Positions 10,738 through 19,091 of a stretch of DNA of 64,000 bases are shown piece after piece. How positions within the stretch are numbered: the first letter of the stretch is position 1; every line of letters begins with the position of its first letter. A program made the position numbers and the translations under genes. Source of the stretch: Hymenobacter nivis (GTDB lineage: Bacteria; Bacteroidota; Bacteroidia; Cytophagales; Hymenobacteraceae); contig NZ_CP029145.1 in assembly GCF_003149515.1 (NCBI RefSeq), positions 1-64,000 of the forward strand. Direction: 5' to 3'. The notes under the pieces are model-generated. The model did not search any database. It was not told where the DNA came from and was given only the letters and a program-made list of their open reading frames with translations.

Positions 10738-12196
10738 GGATTTGAATTACTGTTGTTGCGATTGTTGCTTTTTTGAATGAAAACTGTCATAAAGTCTCCA
10801 TCTATGATAGTGCCGACCATGATCGAATATACAGGATATCGTTCGAGGAGCTGTTCGATTCTACTCGATATTTCTGCTTGCATATCTAAATCATTGACCC
10901 TAAAAAAATCTGATTCTGGTATAATAATTATTAGGGTAAAAGTGTTTAATCGCCCTTCACCCATTTCTACGTAACCCTTTAAAAGGGCATTTGTAATAAT
11001 CGGTGATGAAATATTTTTTCTGTCAAAACGGCTTATAAGTCTTACTTCATATCCATGTAAACCGTTGTCACGTTTAACTAAAAAATCAGGGAACCTCCAA
11101 TTTTTTTCGATGAATTCTTCATTATAGCTTAGCCACCGACCTACTGCTTGTTCGGCAAGCTTCGCATCTAAGTTGAGTGAGCTTTTTCTGGTCTCATCTT
11201 TATCGTATATTGTCCGGGTAGGTAAATAATAGGAATGGCTATTAATGCTATTGGAAACGGTTTTACTGTCGTATTCTAATATAACGTTCTGGAGTTCGTT
11301 AACAGCAGATTCTGATACCTTTGCACTAACATATTTATTCGCTTGTTCAACAAACTGAACTGAAGAATACATCCAAAAAAGCTCTACCCCCGCTTTCTGC
11401 AATATCTCGCGAACTAATTCTTGTCGAGGACCAATGGTCTTTCCTTGTTCACGCCACCACCAATCTTCTTTGTTATCAGCAGTAATGAATAAAACTGATT
11501 TAATACCTTTTTCCTTCGCGTGATTAATTATTTGGCGCCAAATAATTAGGTCTCCAAATTTCCTTTGATATTTAAGACCATCAAAAATAAAGCTTGTATC
11601 TGCTGGATTTTTACTCTTATCAGCGTCTTTAAAACCAGGTGGAATTTTGTTGTCGAATCGGGTTTCACCATCTATAATAAGTTGCTCTAGCTCGCTTTGC
11701 GTAGTCGGATTATTTCCTATGCTTTCTGATATTAATTTATCAATTCTACTTCTTATTGGGTCTGAAGAAGAAATGTCTAATTGTGAGTTATGTGCTTTTT
11801 TATTGCTTGAACTAGTTGTTCGCTTGCTTTATCGAGTTCCTCGATTAAGGAATTGCAATCTATTCCTAAGTCTCGCTTATCTATTTGTAATGTATTGAAT
11901 TTTTCTTTAACTTCACTAATTAAATTATTAGTCGAAATTAATACGTCATCAACCGCTTTGTGTTCATTTGCAATAACAGATAATCGCCCACGCTGAAACT
12001 CTAGTGCTACATGATAAGGTATCCATAGACGTTTTTTGAGTTTTTCTAATACTCCAATAACTTCATTTCGAGCAGAAACAGGCAGCTTATACAAGCTTAG
12101 TAACACATTTGTATCTAATATAATAAGCGCTTCTTCCCAGATCCTGCTGTATTCTTCTGGCGTTGGCTGATAATAGCCGGCGAATAAGTTCTTCAT
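10725..12196 (-). pseudogene. PIN-like domain protein (PIN_8/DUF4935 type), one frame break
   Basis: About 490 residues. The N-terminal PIN-like nuclease core starts at residue 25 (ALIILDTNVLLSLYKL, with the first catalytic Asp at 28) and closes with KYQRKFGDLIIWRQII and KSVLFITADNKEDWW. These are the metal-binding acids expected of a PIN-like RNase. A C-terminal domain of about 220 residues follows. One T appears to be missing near 11783, in CACAATTAGAC, and restoring it joins the two frames. GC content is far below the flanking genes, so the gene was probably acquired by transfer. PIN_8 proteins are often found among defence genes. No partner antitoxin is visible. Confidence 0.65.
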
Positions 12197-12324
12197 TGAA
12201 ATTTTATTTTTTAATGATGTAAATCTAGCCCTTTCCCAAATGGGAACGGACGAACTTATTTACAAAGCTAAAAAAATCATGTTTCAGGCGTCACAACTGG
12301 TTTCAATTGTTTCCTTTTTTCTCA

Positions 12325-15138
12325 TTACCGCCGCACCACGCTGCGTGCCAGCACGCCGCCCGCGCCCAGGGCCCTAATGGTATAGAAATCCGGGGCCAAG
12401 CCGCTCAAATCCAGCTCCGCCGAAGCGCCGCTGCTAAGGCGGCGTAGCACCGTCTGGCCTAAGGAGTTTAGGAGCTGGATTTCGGTGAGGCCGAAGCCGG
12501 TGGGTAGCTCCACGCGCAGGGGCCCGGCGGTGGGGTTAGGGAATACGGCGAAGCTTGGGGCCCTAGCCGGGGCCCGCGCGGGGAGCAGCGTGGCGTAGGC
12601 GAGGCGGGCCGCGTCGGCGGCGGCTTGCAGCTCGGGCAGGGAGCGGGCAGCTAGTACGGCGAAGGTGATCAGTACCGAATCGCCGGGGGCCAGCTGGGCG
12701 AGGCGGGTGCCGACTACCTGCGACACGTCGGCCCCGTTGGGCAGGCCGGCGGTGCGCTGGGTGCGGGCGGTTCCGCTGCTCACGGTGAGGTATTTTTCGG
12801 CGGGTGAGAAGCCGTCGGCCAGGCGTATGGGGCTGCCGGCGGGGGCGTTGTTGTCGATGGAATACACGGCCGGGGCCCCGCCGCGCAGCAGCTGCACGCC
12901 GGCGTACACGCGGGTTGTCACCGGGTCGTAGCAATAGCCCAGGGCGCGGGCAGTGTCGTAGGCGGCAGCGTTGCGGCCGGGCACGCCGGGTAGGTCCCAG
13001 TCCATGAACAGGCCGGCGCACAGGGGTTTCAGGGTGTCGGCGGTGAGGTTGCGCAGCGTGTATTCGAGCACCACGAAGTCTTTGCGCGAAGCCGTGGCCC
13101 AGGCGTAGGCGCGCTGGCGCACGCGTACGCCCACCGAGCGCGCCGGGGCCCCGGCCACGGGCACGGTGTCCTGGAACGCACCCCGGGCCAGCTGGTCGGC
13201 CCGGGGCCCTGTGGGCGCGAAACCGATTTGGGCCACGCGGAAAAATGATTGCCGGGCGTTGCTGCTGCTGGTGCGCAGGCGGTCGGCCACCCGGGTGGGG
13301 GAGGTGGCCAGCAGCAGCCCGCCTTCGCTGAGCAGGGGCCCTTCGCCTTGGTACGTGGCGCCGTCGCCGAGGGTAGCGGCGAGGTCGTCGTAGCCCAGCT
13401 TACCGCGGCTTGTCACGGTCAGGCTGAGGTCGCCGGCGTCGAGCGTTACGTAGTCGGGGTTCAGCAACAGCTCCACAAACTGGTCGGTTTGGTAGCCGTC
13501 GGCGGCCGTGAGGCGGTAGCGCAGCGTGGCCATGGCGTTGAGCGGTACGCCAGTGGCGGCCACGGCCAGGGCGAAAGGCGCGGCCGCATTGTCGGCGGTG
13601 GCCAGGGTCGGCAGGCTGCCCACGGCAAAGGTGCTCTGCGTCACGGCCACGTAGGGCGAGAGGGAGGTAAGCGTGACGGTGAGGCCGGCCACGGGTTGCA
13701 GCAGGTTTTGCACGGTGGCTGTGAGGCGCAGGGTGGTGCCCGGCGCGTAGGCCCGGCGCACGGGGGCAAATGCGCTGGCCGTCACGCGCACTTCGCGGGC
13801 GGGCGCGGCCACGGCCCGGTACATATTCAGGCGCCCGGTGCCCAGGTGGCCCGCGTAGGCGGCATTGCCGGCCACGGCGTCAACCGGGTCGGCGGTTTGG
13901 CGCAGTTGGGCGGCCACCTGGGCGGCGGAGTAGGCCGGGAACCGCTGGCGCACCAGCGCCGCGCCCGCCGCCACCAACGGCGCCGCAAACGAGGTGCCGC
14001 CCACGGCGATGTAGTCGGCATCGGGAGGACCCGACGAGGTGGTGCCCTGGTAGCCGTAAGTGGTGAGGATGTTGTCGCCGGGGGCCATCAAATCGACGCG
14101 CCACGAGTAGGTGGCGCTGCCAGTTTTCTGGTCGCGCTCGTTAACGCCCGACACCGAGATAACGTGCTCGTAGGAAGCCGGGTAGAAGCGCAGATCGGCG
14201 TTGGTGTTGCCGGCGGCGGCCACCAGCACGGCGTCGCGGTTCACGGCGGCGTAGGTGCACACGTCCTGCTCGAACTGGGAGTAGCCACCCGTGCCGCCCC
14301 ACGACATGTTGATGATCCGGCAGCCGTGGTCGGCGGCGTACACGATGGCCTCGTAGCCCGCAAATACGCCGCCGGGCACGTTGGGGTAAATGTTCAGGGG
14401 CATGAACCGGCAGTTGAGGCCCGCGCCCGCAATGCCGCGGCCGTTGTCAGGGGTGGCAGCGCACACGCCCGCCGCCAGCGTGCCGTGGATGATGGCGGCG
14501 TCGAAGCCCGCGTCGTTGTCACCGTTGGCCAGGTCCCAGCCCGTGAAGTTGTCCACGTAGCCGTCCTTGTCGTCGTCGATGCCGTTGATGGGGTCGGCGT
14601 AGTTGTGCTTCACATGGGCCTTGAGGTCCTCGTGGGTGAGGCGCACCCCGCCGTCGGTGATGCCGATGACCAGCGTGCTGTCGCCGCGCACCACGTCCCA
14701 GGCCCGGTAGGCCCGGATTTGCTTGAGGTAAACCTGGCCCTGGTTGGGGTCGGTGAGGGCCGAGTCGGCCCGTGGGTCGTTGGGCTGGTACAGGGGTGCG
14801 CGCACGTAGAGGGGTTCCACGTAGTCTACCTCGCCCGTGCCCAGCAGCACCTTGCGGGCCCGGGCCAGGGACAGGCCGGGCGGCACCGCCACCTCGTACA
14901 CGGCCAGTAAATCCACGGCCCCGGGCTTCTCCAAATCGAGCGGCAGCGCGTGCGGGAATTTCTGGTGGCAGCCAGTGGCCCCGAGTTGCGTCAGGGCCCC
15001 CGCCAGCGCGGCGGGTGTGCCCCCGGGCCGCAGCTTCAGCATCAACCGGCCGGGAATGGTGGGCGGCGCGGCACTGGCCGGGGGCCCTAACAGCCAAAAA
15101 CATAATAGTAAATAGCAGATAGGTAGCAGTTTAGCCAT
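12325..15138 (-). CDS. S8 family serine peptidase with T9SS type A sorting domain
   Basis: A 937-residue secreted subtilisin-type protease. It has a signal peptide at residues 1 to 23 and a propeptide-like segment to about 130. The catalytic triad is Asp162 (GITDGGV), His218 (IIHGTLAAG) and Ser383 (GGTSFAAP), with the oxyanion Asn at 311 (AAAGN). A beta-rich region follows. The last 75 residues are a type IX secretion sorting domain (FAVFPNPTAGPLRVELP, then LNSLGQTVLRR, then YTIRALGAGGVLARSVVRR). The protein should therefore cross the outer membrane through T9SS and be anchored or released at the surface. The aspartate motif has Gly where Ser is usual (DGG rather than DSG). The frame is intact. 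Confidence 0.92.
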   Translation of the reverse strand: MAKLLPICYLLLCFWLLGPPASAAPPTIPGRLMLKLRPGGTPAALAGALTQLGATGCHQKFPHALPLDLEKPGAVDLLAVYEVAVPPGLSLARARKVLLGTGEVDYVEPLYVRAPLYQPNDPRADSALTDPNQGQVYLKQIRAYRAWDVVRGDSTLVIGITDGGVRLTHEDLKAHVKHNYADPINGIDDDKDGYVDNFTGWDLANGDNDAGFDAAIIHGTLAAGVCAATPDNGRGIAGAGLNCRFMPLNIYPNVPGGVFAGYEAIVYAADHGCRIINMSWGGTGGYSQFEQDVCTYAAVNRDAVLVAAAGNTNADLRFYPASYEHVISVSGVNERDQKTGSATYSWRVDLMAPGDNILTTYGYQGTTSSGPPDADYIAVGGTSFAAPLVAAGAALVRQRFPAYSAAQVAAQLRQTADPVDAVAGNAAYAGHLGTGRLNMYRAVAAPAREVRVTASAFAPVRRAYAPGTTLRLTATVQNLLQPVAGLTVTLTSLSPYVAVTQSTFAVGSLPTLATADNAAAPFALAVAATGVPLNAMATLRYRLTAADGYQTDQFVELLLNPDYVTLDAGDLSLTVTSRGKLGYDDLAATLGDGATYQGEGPLLSEGGLLLATSPTRVADRLRTSSSNARQSFFRVAQIGFAPTGPRADQLARGAFQDTVPVAGAPARSVGVRVRQRAYAWATASRKDFVVLEYTLRNLTADTLKPLCAGLFMDWDLPGVPGRNAAAYDTARALGYCYDPVTTRVYAGVQLLRGGAPAVYSIDNNAPAGSPIRLADGFSPAEKYLTVSSGTARTQRTAGLPNGADVSQVVGTRLAQLAPGDSVLITFAVLAARSLPELQAAADAARLAYATLLPARAPARAPSFAVFPNPTAGPLRVELPTGFGLTEIQLLNSLGQTVLRRLSSGASAELDLSGLAPDFYTIRALGAGGVLARSVVRR

Positions 15139-15233
15139 ATTTCGATAGGTGCCGGGCGTAGTAAACGCCCTGATTACCGGTAAAATACGGGAATATTTTG
15201 CCCACTTGCGGGGCGCCGCATCCGGTAAATCTG

Positions 15234-15967
15234 CTAGTGGTCTGACAACTTAGTTTCGTCAGTTTTTTTGGTTAATTCAGCGTATCTGTTTTTCAACTTA
15301 TCGCGGGCCTTTTTGGTGGTGAAGGACCAATTGACTTTGGTGGCGGCGGCGTTGCGCTTGGCTTGCCAGGCCAATGCCTCTTGTTCGAGTCGTTGCTGGG
15401 TGGCGATACGCTGGGCCAGGCACTGGCGGGAGAGGGCGGCAAATTCGATTTCCGCCATGTTGAGCCAGGAGCCGTGCTTGGGCGTGTAGTGGAATTCGAG
15501 GGTGTGGCGCAGGTAGCGGGCCGTCTCGAGGGGTAGGTGTTCGTAAAAGGCCCCGTAGGTGTGGGTGCTGTAATTGTCTTGCACGAGCTGGATTTTGGCC
15601 GCCTCGGGGTAGTGGGTTTGCACGAGCCAGTCCATAAAACGGGCGTAATCGCCCTTGTTTTTGGTCGTCGTCACCTGCAAGTGGCGCTGACCTGTGTCGA
15701 TGTTATAAGCCAGCAGCACGTTGCAGACGCCTTTTCGCACGTACTCCTGGTGTTCTTTTTGGGTCGCGTTGGGCTTGGGCGGCAGCGGCGTAAGCACGTG
15801 GTCGAGCAGTTGGCAGGGCCGCTCGTCGAAACACAGGCGCACCACGCCCGCTGCGGCCGGGGCGCTGTAGACGTCGAGCACGTCCTCCATATTGGCCAGG
15901 TATTCGCCCGTGATGGTGCCAATGCACCACATTTCTTTTAGCCAGGGCTTGAGGTGGCTTTTTTTAA
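15234..15967 (-). CDS. IS630 transposase, catalytic DDE frame (orfB)
   Basis: The catalytic half, read after -1 slippage at the A7 tract as KKSHLKPWLKEMWCIG. The DDE triad is visible: Asp in CFDERP, Asp in VQDNYSTH and Glu in GSWLNMAEIE. The C-terminus (KLSDH) is encoded by the terminal inverted repeat itself. The stop codon TAG is made of the TA target duplication plus the first host base at 15234, so termination depends on the insertion site. The catalytic domain has no other frame break, so the element is probably active or recently so. Confidence 0.88.
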
Positions 15968-16443
15968 CACCTGGCGAATCGTTTCCTTGGAAACGGCCGG
16001 TCCGTAGTCGAGCGAGACGAGGGTTTCGTTGAGCAGCGAGAGCGTCCAACGGGCCGCCCCGGTCGGCAATTCACTGCACGCCAGACTGGTGATACGCGCT
16101 TCCAGGGCGGGCGTCACCTTCGGCGGTTGCCCGCTGCGCGGGCGCTCTTCCAGCGCCTGGGCCAGCCCCCCGGCCAGGTAGCGGCGCTTGAGGCGATAGT
16201 ACTGGGTGGGGGAAATGCCCCCTTCGGCCTGCACGGCGGCGGCTCCTTTGCCGCTGCTCATGGCCAGTAGGGCACGGGCACGCGCGATTTTGCGGCTCTT
16301 GTGGGTGCCTTTTTTGACAATCGCCTGCAATTTGGCGGCATCGGCAGGCGGTAGATTGACGGGTTTGGCGAGGCGGGGCATTAGCGAAAAACGGATGGTG
16401 TCCACTCGTTACTGTTACAAACGGAATTAAGTTGTCAGACCAC
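15237..16443 (-). mobile_element. IS630-type insertion sequence, complete
   Basis: The element is 1,207 bases, bounded by perfect 16-base inverted repeats beginning GTGGTCTGACAACTTA (15237..15252 and 16428..16443). It is flanked by TA on both sides (15235 and 16444), the target duplication expected of the IS630/Tc1/mariner group. It carries one transposase gene split over two frames. It lies between the subtilase start and a small coiled-coil gene, and disrupts no recognisable gene. Confidence 0.92.
15938..16405 (-). CDS. IS630 transposase, N-terminal frame (orfA)
   Basis: The helix-turn-helix half of the IS630 transposase, 155 residues, which binds the inverted repeats. Start is GTG at 16405 or ATG at 16381 (MPRLAKPVNLPP). 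It has a winged helix-turn-helix pair (RALLAMSSGKGAAAVQAEGG, then PTQYYRLKRRYLAGGL) and the usual linker EERPRSGQPPKVTP. The frame closes just after a run of seven A residues (15959..15965). There, a -1 slip would join it to the catalytic frame, the normal expression mode for several IS630 elements. Confidence 0.88.
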   Translation of the reverse strand: MDTIRFSLMPRLAKPVNLPPADAAKLQAIVKKGTHKSRKIARARALLAMSSGKGAAAVQAEGGISPTQYYRLKRRYLAGGLAQALEERPRSGQPPKVTPALEARITSLACSELPTGAARWTLSLLNETLVSLDYGPAVSKETIRQVLKKATSSPG

Positions 16444-16546
16444 TAGTTTGTTCGGCGTGTTGCCAGGCTACTATTTTTTTCTCCAAAATGCCAAATGAAA
16501 AACGTGGGCAGGGGCCCAGCCAACCCGCCTTTTCCGGCAGCGGGGG

Positions 16547-16837
16547 CTACAAAATATTGCGCAAGTCTTCGCGCAGCGCCTCGATGCCGCGCCAGATGCT
16601 GGCCCAGGCCCCCGGCTCGGCCGTGCCGGCGCCGGCGTGCTCTGTGAGCTGGGCGGTGAGGTGGGCGCGCTTGGCTTCGAGGGCGTCGGCGTGGGTCTGG
16701 TAGGTAGCGGGCGAGCCGGCGGCCGTGGCGTGCGCGCGCTGGCGCAGGGTGTGGATTTTGGCGTCCAACTCCTCAAGGGCTTGGCGCAAATCGGCCGTGG
16801 AAAGTTGCGGAACGGGAGAGGTGGAGGAGCCGGCCAT
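16547..16837 (-). CDS. Hypothetical coiled-coil protein, 96 residues
   Basis: No recognised family. The ATG at 16837 (MAGSSTSPVPQL) is preferred over the upstream one at 16936, because the extra part reads like untranslated sequence. Residues 13 to 65 are strongly helical with heptad spacing (LRQALEELDAKIHTLRQRA), then LEAKRAHLTAQL, ending WRGIEALREDLRNIL. It is probably a small cytoplasmic, oligomeric protein. Confidence 0.5.
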   Translation of the reverse strand: MAGSSTSPVPQLSTADLRQALEELDAKIHTLRQRAHATAAGSPATYQTHADALEAKRAHLTAQLTEHAGAGTAEPGAWASIWRGIEALREDLRNIL

Positions 16838-16937
16838 ATTGGTGGGGTGAAAAGGGTGAGGGGTATGATTACTGCCGCGGGCCCCGAAAAGATACGGCCC
16901 GCGCCTGCCCGCCGCGGCTTTTTGCAAACACAACAAT

Positions 16938-17117
16938 GAGGCTGTTTAGAAAATCGTCAGAACGTCATGCTCATTTGACGTCCGCGCAGCCGAAGCATCT
17001 CTACCACGGCAGTAAACCAATCGATTGGAATAGTTGAGTAGTAGAGATGCTTCGGCTGCGCGGACGTCAGATGAGCATGACGTTCAATTTTGAATTCTCA
17101 GACTTCCTAAACAGCTT
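16938..17117. repeat. 180-base inverted-repeat element (MITE or REP-like)
   Basis: The long arms contain GAAGCATCTCTAC and its complement, preceded by GACGTCCGCGCAGCC. They are separated by a centre of about 40 bases. The outer ends (GAGGCTGTTTAG and CTAAACAGCTTC) are also complementary. No ORF is inside. A piece of the same arm (GAAGCATCTCTACC) recurs at 40180 in the prophage. Confidence 0.75.
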
Positions 17118-17200
17118 CAATAGCATAATTTCCAGCGCAGCCACCCGTGAGCAGCAAAGAATAATTTTGTGTGAGCTAAAGAATAACTGTTTAGAAATCA

Positions 17201-17650
17201 ATGAAAAGTAAATTTACTCTCGGTATTATGCTAGTTGCTAGCCCGGGGTTAGCTCGTGTTGGCCAGGCTCAAGTTATCAATCAGTCGTTGGTGGCCGAAA
17301 CCAGCGGGGGAAGCGTGGCGCCGGGTGCGCCCGCGGTGCGCACGTTTGCCGACGAGATGCCGGCGTTTCCCGGCGGTGACGTTGCCTTTCACCACTACCT
17401 GGCCGAAAAAATCAAGTACCCGGCCGAGGCCTGGCGGCGCAACCAACCCGGCACGGTGTACATGCGCTTCGTGGTGGGCGAGCAGGGCCGCATCGGCGAT
17501 GCCGAAGTGGCCAGGGGGTGCGGGCACAGTTTCGACGAAAAGGCCATCCGCTTGGTGCGCCTCATGCCCTGGTGGACGCCCGGCCGCCAGGACGGCCAAC
17601 CTGTGCGGGTAGCGCGCACACTGCCCATCATCTTTAGCATCAGGCACTAA
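17201..17650 (+). CDS. Energy transducer TonB C-terminal domain protein
   Basis: 149 residues with a signal peptide or N-terminal helix (residues 1 to 24) and one TonB C-terminal domain. The sequence (FPGGDVAFHHYLAEKIKYPAEA), then GTVYMRFVVGEQGRIGDAEVARG, then LPIIFSIRH, is typical of Bacteroidota stand-alone TonB_C proteins. Such proteins are thought to contact TonB boxes or act in envelope structure. It lacks the proline-rich spacer of a full TonB, so energy transduction is not certain. A -7-like box TAATTTTG lies at 17162. Its last 4 bases overlap the convergent gene. Confidence 0.82.
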   Translation: MKSKFTLGIMLVASPGLARVGQAQVINQSLVAETSGGSVAPGAPAVRTFADEMPAFPGGDVAFHHYLAEKIKYPAEAWRRNQPGTVYMRFVVGEQGRIGDAEVARGCGHSFDEKAIRLVRLMPWWTPGRQDGQPVRVARTLPIIFSIRH

Positions 17651-18204
17651 GCAGGGCCCCAGGTGCGCGGCAGGCCCGCCTCGCGGGCCAGCGGCGCGGC
17701 CCCCGACTGCCACAGGGCTCCCAGCACTGCCGCGGCGGTACCGGCCAGCTCCAGGTGGTAATCATCGTGCAGGCGCTGGCTGAGCTTCAGGGCCTCCTGG
17801 GCGCGGCGCACCAGGTGCTGGAGCAGCGGCTGGGTGGGGCCGTGCAGCCGCGCCACGGTGGGGCCCTGGTGCCGGAACACGTTGGCCAGCAGGCGCCAGC
17901 TCAGCTCGGCCTCGCCAAAGGCGTCGTCGGTGATTTTGGCGTGGTAGGCCAGCCGGGCCTGCACCTGCCGCAGCACCACCAGTAAGTCGTTGGGCGTCTG
18001 GTGGAAGCCCCGCACCGGGTCGTCGACCAGGGCGCGCAGGGCGGCGCGGCGGGTTTCCAGCGCATCGGGGCCCTCTAGTAGGCGGTAGGCGAGCTGCTCG
18101 GTCAGCACCGCGTCCTGCGCCACGAGGCGGGCCAGGAGCTGGTCTTTCTCCTTCTGCGGCAGTTGGAACAAGGCTTTGCGCAGGTCGGGTGGGAGGGGGG
18201 GCAT
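17647..18204 (-). CDS. Hypothetical protein, 185 residues
   Basis: A mostly helical, cytoplasmic protein without a recognised domain. The start MPPLPPDLRKALFQLPQKE resembles a conserved Cytophagales family in which this opening helix is followed by a long helical repeat-like body (LLARLVAQDAVLTEQLAYRL). No catalytic motif or membrane helix is visible. Codon use matches the host. The stop overlaps that of the convergent TonB-like gene by 4 bases. Confidence 0.55.
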   Translation of the reverse strand: MPPLPPDLRKALFQLPQKEKDQLLARLVAQDAVLTEQLAYRLLEGPDALETRRAALRALVDDPVRGFHQTPNDLLVVLRQVQARLAYHAKITDDAFGEAELSWRLLANVFRHQGPTVARLHGPTQPLLQHLVRRAQEALKLSQRLHDDYHLELAGTAAAVLGALWQSGAAPLAREAGLPRTWGPA

Positions 18205-18245
18205 TCGGAATTAGTGGAGGATTATATTCCTCCGAATAACGTGCG

Positions 18246-18977
18246 TTACGGCATTTGGGTGGCGCGCCGGGGCCCTACTACGCGCCAGCCGCCCAGCGCC
18301 ACGATAGCCGCCAGCAGCCACACCGAAGCGCGCCACTCGGGTTGCAGCAGGGGCCGTAGCCACGTCAGATGCCAGAAATCGGTGACCCAATTATCAAAGC
18401 GAACCCAGAAAGGGGCTGGCGTTGGTGGTGGGGGAGCGTAGGGAATGACGTCGTTGCAGAGTAAACAAGGAAAGTGCTCATATTTTACAGGCTTATACTT
18501 TTTGGTAAAAGCATATAAAATAGCGGGAGTGTGAACAACATCGAGCCAGTATTGCCTGACGTTTTCCCGATTCATCAAGTCGAATATGAAAACCAATTCC
18601 TTGTAGCGAGCTGTTGGCGCAAAACGTATTCTTACCCCGCCGTCGTGGCTAGAATCAGCGAGGATATATCGCACTTGCTTGATCACAAAGATTTGCTCAG
18701 TGCTGTCTGTTTGAGAATTTCCGGTGAATAAGGCGTTGCGCCAAGGACGGAATACGTTGCGTTTTTGAACTGATAGCAACAGCGGATTACCTGCCCAAAA
18801 AGAATTTGGTGATACATGTAATGGAAACATCGTCAACTGTATCACACTCGGCACTTTCAGCCGTTCCTGCCAGGGGCCCAGCGCCACGCAGCCCAGCCAC
18901 AGCAGCCCCGCCAGGGCCAGTAGACCCGGGGGAAACAGCAGGGGGCGGCGGTGGCGGCGCGGCAGGTAGAGGTGCAT
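18246..18977 (-). CDS. Hypothetical membrane protein, 243 residues
   Basis: Two predicted membrane helices bracket a soluble domain: residues 17 to 35 (LLALAGLLWLGCVALG) and about 218 to 236 (SVWLLAAIVALGGWRVV). The domain between is not recognised. It contains a CLLC pair and a PPPPTPAP linker before the second helix. The middle part is lower in GC than the ends, which may indicate a mosaic origin. A role in envelope sensing or trafficking would be a guess. Confidence 0.55.
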   Translation of the reverse strand: MHLYLPRRHRRPLLFPPGLLALAGLLWLGCVALGPWQERLKVPSVIQLTMFPLHVSPNSFWAGNPLLLSVQKRNVFRPWRNALFTGNSQTDSTEQIFVIKQVRYILADSSHDGGVRIRFAPTARYKELVFIFDLMNRENVRQYWLDVVHTPAILYAFTKKYKPVKYEHFPCLLCNDVIPYAPPPPTPAPFWVRFDNWVTDFWHLTWLRPLLQPEWRASVWLLAAIVALGGWRVVGPRRATQMP

Positions 18978-19091
18978 GGGGCGGACGAGCTAAAGGGTGA
19001 GGCGGCGGTGAAATTAATGCCTCAACGACGGCGAAAGGCGGAAAATTACCGTATCGGGCCCCGGGGCCCTGCCCGTTGTTACTGCTATACT

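Noticed and set aside
13249..14910. 553-codon ORF antisense to the subtilase
   Set aside because: Shadow. The catalytic triad and T9SS domain are on the minus strand.
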